A stretch of 9,674 bases of DNA, from the NCBI GenBank assembly GCA_964436865.1, contig CAYTFK010000279.1, positions 1 to 9,674 on the forward strand. The letters are read 5' to 3'. Under the pieces are notes generated by a model that saw only the letters and a program-made list of their open reading frames with translations, was not told where the DNA came from and ran no database searches. Of this stretch, positions 6,618 through 9,674 are shown one piece after another. Positions within the stretch are counted from its first letter, which is position 1. Every line of letters begins with the position of its first letter. The stretch is from JAXGPP01 sp964436865 (GTDB taxonomy: Bacteria > Planctomycetota > Planctomycetia > Pirellulales > Thermoguttaceae). The translations under genes were made by a program, and so were the position numbers.

Positions 6618-7859
6618 ATGTTGCACCGGATCAATCTGCTCGCCTGCCTACTGCTTATGGGCTTCGCGCCGGCCGTATCCGCCGACGAAGCACCGCCGGC
6701 TCCTCTGCCTCCGGAGAATGACTGGGTGGTGATCGAAAGTTCGGCCGACGAAGGCCCCATGCTGGAATCGCCGACCGCGGCGCCCGCCTGTGCGCCGGTT
6801 CGATCAAACGCTTGTCGGCCGAGCGTTTGTCAGCCCAGTGCCTGCCGACCGAACACCTGCCGGCCAAGCGCCTGTCAACCAAGCCTCTGTGAGCCGAGTG
6901 CCTGCGCACCCGGCGGTTGCCAGCCGAGCGCCGGCCGGCCGCACACTTGCCGGCCGGGCATCTGTCTGCCGGACCTCAACTGGGGACTGGGATGCCGAGA
7001 CGCCTATGTCCGAGTCGACGCGCTGCTGCTTACGCTCGACACGCCCGATGACCGGGTGCTGGCCCTCACCGAGCAGTTCACGCCGCTGCTGTCGACCGGC
7101 GACCTGGAGTACGACAGCCAGGCGGGGCCGCGGATCACGGTGGGCTATCAGTTGAACCCTTGCCTGACGCTGGAATCGACTTACTTTGGTATGCATTACT
7201 GGGAGAGCGACGCGGTGCTGGCCGCCGACGACATGCTGCGTCTGCCTGGCCCGGTAGGGCGTTTCACCGCCGACTTCTCTGACGCCGACGTGATGGCCTT
7301 CGAATCATCCGCCCGGCTCGAAAGCGTTGAAGTGAACCTGATCCGCTCGGGCCCCTGCTCTAACTGGTCGTTCCTGATGGGCTTCCGTTATCTCGGGTTC
7401 GAAGAGGACCTCGATATCACGTCGCTCGATCTCGACAGCGGCGTGAGCGAGTACGACATCGACGCGACCAACAACCTGTTCGGCATGCAGATCGGCGGCC
7501 GTTGGCAGAAGCAGCTCGGTTGCCGGTTGAGTGTCGACTTCGTCAGCAAAGGGGGCATCTTCGGCAACGCCGCCCAGCAGCGGACGTTCCTCGGGGATCT
7601 CGACAACGCGGTGGTGCTGCGCAGCTCCGAGACCGACCAGGGACACGTCGCCTTCGCCAGCGAGATTGGCGTGAACGGTACCTATCAGCTCACCGGTGGT
7701 CTGGCGATCCGCGGCGGTTACAACTGGTTCTGGCTGGCGGGGGTTGCCCGGGCATCCGATCAACTGGATTTCACCGGTCCGGTCAACACCGGCATGGCCC
7801 TCGACACGGGCACGGCCCACTTCCACGGCCCGCATGCCGGCCTGGAGGCCCGCTGGTAG
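6618..7859 (+). CDS. BBP7-like outer-membrane beta-barrel protein with Cys-Pro repeat
   Basis: This 413-aa protein starts with a Sec signal (MLHRINLL, hydrophobic core, cleavage probably after AVSA at residue 22). A Pro/Glu-rich segment follows, then a Cys-Pro pentapeptide repeat (66-120). From about 126 to the end it matches the BBP7 (formerly DUF1551) family of planctomycetes. Landmarks are AGPRITVGYQL (169-179), SVEVNL (236-241), GFRYLGFEEDL (255-265), the YDIDATNNLFGMQIGG region (279-294), FGNAAQQ (315-321), GGLAIRGGYNWFWLAG (360-375) and HGPHAGLEARW (403-413). The alternating polar/apolar pattern and terminal aromatic residue fit an outer-membrane barrel. BBP7 function is not established; a porin-like role is a family prediction. 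The start is set by the signal peptide; the ribosome site (GGGGG, 6606-6610, 7 nt spacer) is non-standard. A long upstream spacer and a downstream terminator candidate suggest a single-gene unit. Confidence 0.88.
   Translation: MLHRINLLACLLLMGFAPAVSADEAPPAPLPPENDWVVIESSADEGPMLESPTAAPACAPVRSNACRPSVCQPSACRPNTCRPSACQPSLCEPSACAPGGCQPSAGRPHTCRPGICLPDLNWGLGCRDAYVRVDALLLTLDTPDDRVLALTEQFTPLLSTGDLEYDSQAGPRITVGYQLNPCLTLESTYFGMHYWESDAVLAADDMLRLPGPVGRFTADFSDADVMAFESSARLESVEVNLIRSGPCSNWSFLMGFRYLGFEEDLDITSLDLDSGVSEYDIDATNNLFGMQIGGRWQKQLGCRLSVDFVSKGGIFGNAAQQRTFLGDLDNAVVLRSSETDQGHVAFASEIGVNGTYQLTGGLAIRGGYNWFWLAGVARASDQLDFTGPVNTGMALDTGTAHFHGPHAGLEARW
6813..6977 (+). repeat. In-frame 15-bp tandem repeat coding for Cys-x-Pro-x-x pentapeptides
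   Basis: Eleven consecutive five-residue units read C-x-P-x-x. Cysteines fall at residues 66, 71, 76, 81, 86, 91, 96, 101, 111 and 116 of the BBP7-like protein. The unit at 106 has Gly (GGC), one base away from a Cys codon (TGC). Position 3 is Pro in every unit, and Ser is common at position 4. Codons differ between units (TGT and TGC; CCG, CCC, CCA), so the array is not a fresh duplication. An extra Cys lies at residue 58, outside the register. Confidence 0.9.
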
Positions 7860-7889
7860 GAGCGCACGGCGTGCTTGAGAGAGAGACCG

Positions 7890-7935
7890 CGAGCGTGCCG
7901 CCGAGTTTCACGGCGAGCACGCTCGTGTGTTTCTT
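7890..7935 (+). terminator. Rho-independent terminator candidate after the BBP7 gene
   Basis: The left arm (7890-7903) pairs with the right arm (7911-7925) as a 9-bp outer stem (CGAGCGTGC with GCACGCTCG) and a 5-bp inner stem (CGCCG with CGGCG). The stems are separated by a one-base bulge (A7916) and closed by a 7-nt loop. The T-rich run TGTGTTTCTT follows at 7926-7935. It lies 30 nt after the BBP7 stop codon, as expected for its terminator. The T tract is interrupted by G and C, so efficiency may be moderate. Confidence 0.7.
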
Positions 7936-7957
7936 GGCCGGATCCTACCGATCGAGG

Positions 7958-7976
7958 CGCAAGCCACGGGCTGGCG
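7958..7976. repeat. Short imperfect hairpin
   Basis: CGCAAGCC (7958-7965) pairs with GGCTGGCG (7969-7976) with one mismatch and a 3-nt loop, followed by TTTG. It may be a secondary terminator element or one copy of a dispersed genomic repeat. A single window cannot tell which. Confidence 0.35.
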
Positions 7977-8232
7977 TTTGGCGACGACGCGTCACGAGCC
8001 GCCCCCCCTGAAATTACTGCTTCGGGATGATGTGCGCCCGGGCTTGCTTGCCAAGTGTCCCTATTCTGAGCAACAATAGAGACCTGCCCACTTTGCCGAT
8101 CCGCAGGTTGGTCCGCACCCCACGCGCGATCCGGCGACCGGCGAGTGAAGCATTCGGCCGCGGAGGTTCTCGCTGGAGCCCTTGCTGCGCGGACGACGAG
8201 CCATCATTGCTGACGACCCACCCATCACTTGC

Positions 8233-8237
8233 AGGAG
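8233..8237 (+). promoter_or_regulatory. Ribosome binding site of the oxidoreductase gene
   Basis: AGGAG lies 7 nt before ATG 8245. It fixes the start at the Tat signal rather than at the in-frame codon at 8182, which has no site and would place residues without signal character in front. Confidence 0.8.
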
Positions 8238-8244
8238 TCCTCCT

Positions 8245-9621
8245 ATGAGCGAAGTGCCGAAGCGCACCGCGTCACGTCGTGAGTTTCTCAAGACCACCGG
8301 ACGGGTAGCCGCCGCGTCGGCCCTGGCCGGCATGGCCGTCCCGCTGGTCCATGCCGCCGAAGACAATACTCTCCGCGTGGCCCTGATCGGCTGCGGCGGC
8401 CGCGGCACCGGAGCCGCCGCCGATGCGATGTCGGTCAAACAGGGGCCGGTCAAGCTGGTGGCGATGGCCGATGTCTTCGAGAATCGAGTCAACGGGAGCT
8501 ACCAGGGGCTGAAAGGACGATTCGGCGACCAGGTCGACGTGCCGGATGACCGCAAGTTCGTCGGCTTCGATGCCTATAAGCAAGCCATGGACTGCCTCAA
8601 GCCGGGCGACATTGCGATATTCGCGTCGCCGCTGGCGTTCCGCTGGGTGCATTTCGGCTACGCGATCGACAAGGGGCTGAACGTGTTCATGGAGAAGCCC
8701 CTCACGGCCGACGGCCCCACCTCGCGCCGCCTGCTCGATCTGGGCAAGAAGGCTTCCGAGAAGAACCTCAAGGTGGCCGTGGGCCTCATGTCGCGGCACG
8801 CCCGGCATTTGCAGGAGCTTCACAAGCGGGTCGAGGACGGCGAGATCGGCGATATCATCTCGATGCGCGCCTACCGGATGACCGGGCCCGTGGGTTCGGC
8901 CTTCTCGCAAAAGTGGCCCGGGAACCCCAGCGAGCTGTTGTGGCAGATCCAGCGGTTCCATAGCTTCCTGTGGGCCAGCGGCGGCGCATTCAACGACTTC
9001 TACATCCACGTCATCGACCACTGCTGCTGGATGAAGAACGCCTGGCCGGTGAGCGTGCAGGCGCTGGGCGGCCGGCACTATCGCATGGACGCAATCGACC
9101 AGAATTTCGATTCCTACGCTGCGGAATACGTGTTTGCCGACGGCGCGAGGCTGCAGTTGGACGGCCGCTGCATGGCCGGGGCCAACCAGATCTACTCGAG
9201 CTACCTGCACGGGTCGAAGGGCTCGGCCATCGCCTCAAAAGCCGGCGACTGCGGCGGCCCCTCGAGCACCTACAAGGGGCAGACGCCGGACGAGGCCCAG
9301 CGGCTGTGGCAGTCGAAGGTTCCGGGCGACCAGGGCAATCCGTACCAGAACGAGTGGAACGACCTCGTCGAGGCGATCCGCGCCGACAAGCCCTACAACG
9401 AGACCGAGCACGGCGTGATGGCCAGCCTGGTGAGCTCGATGGGGCGGCGTGCCGCCCACTCGGCCCAGGAAATCACGCTCGAGCGGATGCTCGGCTCCGA
9501 GGAAGAGTACGCTCCGGGCGTCGACCAGTGGACGATGGATTCGCCGCCGCCGGTGAAGGCGGATGCCGAGGGCAAGTACCCGATCCCCATGCCGGGCCTG
9601 ATCGGCGACCGCGAGTATTGA
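8245..9621 (+). CDS. Tat-exported Gfo/Idh/MocA family oxidoreductase
   Basis: This 458-aa protein begins with a Tat signal (SRREFLK at 10-16, hydrophobic stretch to about 38, VHAAED cleavage region). The Rossmann nucleotide-binding fold starts at LRVALIGCGGRGTG (43-56), with GCGGRG as the dinucleotide loop. AMADVFENR (73-81) covers the end of strand 2. EKPLTAD (150-156) is the family's conserved Glu-Lys-Pro, with Lys151 the usual catalytic or cofactor-contacting lysine. The C-terminal alpha/beta domain (from about 185) contains DFYIHVIDHCCWM (251-263), with His255 and Asp258-His259 at the position of the family's active-site histidine. Family members are NAD(P)-dependent dehydrogenases or related enzymes acting on sugars, inositols and derivatives; the substrate is unknown. 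A Tat signal suggests export of the folded protein with its cofactor, a pattern common in planctomycetes. It probably has its own promoter, given the 385-nt spacer and terminator before it. Confidence 0.93.
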   Translation: MSEVPKRTASRREFLKTTGRVAAASALAGMAVPLVHAAEDNTLRVALIGCGGRGTGAAADAMSVKQGPVKLVAMADVFENRVNGSYQGLKGRFGDQVDVPDDRKFVGFDAYKQAMDCLKPGDIAIFASPLAFRWVHFGYAIDKGLNVFMEKPLTADGPTSRRLLDLGKKASEKNLKVAVGLMSRHARHLQELHKRVEDGEIGDIISMRAYRMTGPVGSAFSQKWPGNPSELLWQIQRFHSFLWASGGAFNDFYIHVIDHCCWMKNAWPVSVQALGGRHYRMDAIDQNFDSYAAEYVFADGARLQLDGRCMAGANQIYSSYLHGSKGSAIASKAGDCGGPSSTYKGQTPDEAQRLWQSKVPGDQGNPYQNEWNDLVEAIRADKPYNETEHGVMASLVSSMGRRAAHSAQEITLERMLGSEEEYAPGVDQWTMDSPPPVKADAEGKYPIPMPGLIGDREY

Positions 9622-9646
9622 TCGCGGGCGATTGAGAGATGTTCAC

Positions 9647-9673
9647 GCGGGGCAGGTCGACGACCTGCCCCGC
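9647..9673. terminator. Perfect 13-bp hairpin after the oxidoreductase gene
   Basis: GCGGGGCAGGTCG (9647-9659) is followed by A9660 and then its exact reverse complement (9661-9673). It starts 25 nt after the stop codon, which fits a terminator for this gene or a convergent one. The window ends one base later, so any T tract is unseen. It could also be a copy of a dispersed palindromic repeat. Confidence 0.55.
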
Positions 9674-9674
9674 T

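Larger units (their letters stand above)
7860..8244 (+). other. Spacer between the BBP7 and oxidoreductase genes
   Basis: These 385 nt contain no credible gene. They hold a terminator candidate (7890-7935), a second small hairpin (7958-7976) and the leader of the oxidoreductase gene. The stretch 8030-8085 is less GC-rich than its surroundings and is the likeliest place for a promoter, but no clear consensus elements are seen. Confidence 0.6.

Noticed and set aside
6636..6647. Lipobox (LLAC) in the BBP7 signal
   Set aside because: It is too close to the N-terminus, ahead of the hydrophobic core; AVSA-DE is a better cleavage site.
6790..7155. Repeat-bearing open frame in the +1 frame across the Cys-Pro array
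   Set aside because: Its Arg/Ala/Ser-rich pattern is the out-of-phase reading of the 15-bp repeat; the BBP7 frame has signal peptide and barrel.
8048..8077. Promoter-like pair TTGCCA and AACAAT with an 18-nt spacer
   Set aside because: The -10 match is poor and planctomycete promoter consensus is loosely known; not strong enough to list as a feature.
8027..8248. Small open frame of 73 codons before the oxidoreductase
   Set aside because: No ribosome site or family pattern, and it overlaps the oxidoreductase start and ribosome site.
8272..9210. Open frame on the minus strand, 312 codons, opposite the oxidoreductase
   Set aside because: Same reasons: shadow composition, no domain, and the opposite strand is a clear Gfo/Idh/MocA gene.

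Overview
The window is GC-rich DNA, fully coding on the + strand, and looks like a planctomycete of the Pirellulales type. This rests on family content: a DUF1501 protein beside a PPC-domain protein, a GxDLY-type SGNH hydrolase, a BBP7-type outer-membrane barrel and a Tat-exported Gfo/Idh/MocA oxidoreductase. These families are heavily expanded in Rhodopirellula/Pirellula relatives. No rRNA, tRNA, CRISPR array, transposase or phage gene was seen.

Layout: (1) 1-1305, the 3' part of a DUF1501 gene whose Tat signal is cut by the window edge. (2) 1373-3475, a secreted 700-aa protein with two PPC domains, 67 nt downstream. (3) 3597-4721, a Tat-exported SGNH/GDSL-type esterase after a 121-nt gap. 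(4) 4758-6212, a secreted clan GH-A glycoside hydrolase only 36 nt further on. (5) 6213-6617, a 405-nt non-coding stretch with a 9-bp stem-loop near its 3' end. (6) 6618-7859, a BBP7-like beta-barrel protein with an N-terminal Cys-Pro pentapeptide repeat. (7) 7860-8244, a 385-nt spacer with a good Rho-independent terminator candidate. (8) 8245-9621, a Tat-exported Gfo/Idh/MocA oxidoreductase. (9) A 27-nt perfect hairpin closing the window.

All six proteins carry, or (for the first) appear to carry, export signals, so the window encodes cell-envelope or extracytoplasmic functions. The DUF1501 and PPC genes form one pair; the esterase and glycoside hydrolase form a tighter pair that could act together on an esterified polysaccharide. 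The barrel gene seems to be its own transcription unit. The oxidoreductase could act on a released sugar, but nothing in the sequence proves that it works with the hydrolases.

No clearly new multi-gene system was found. The most unusual signals are the strictly five-residue Cys/Pro repeat fused to the BBP7 barrel, the helical insertion and SHOCT-like tail of the PPC protein, a shared leader motif before the two complete Tat genes, and several hairpins between genes.
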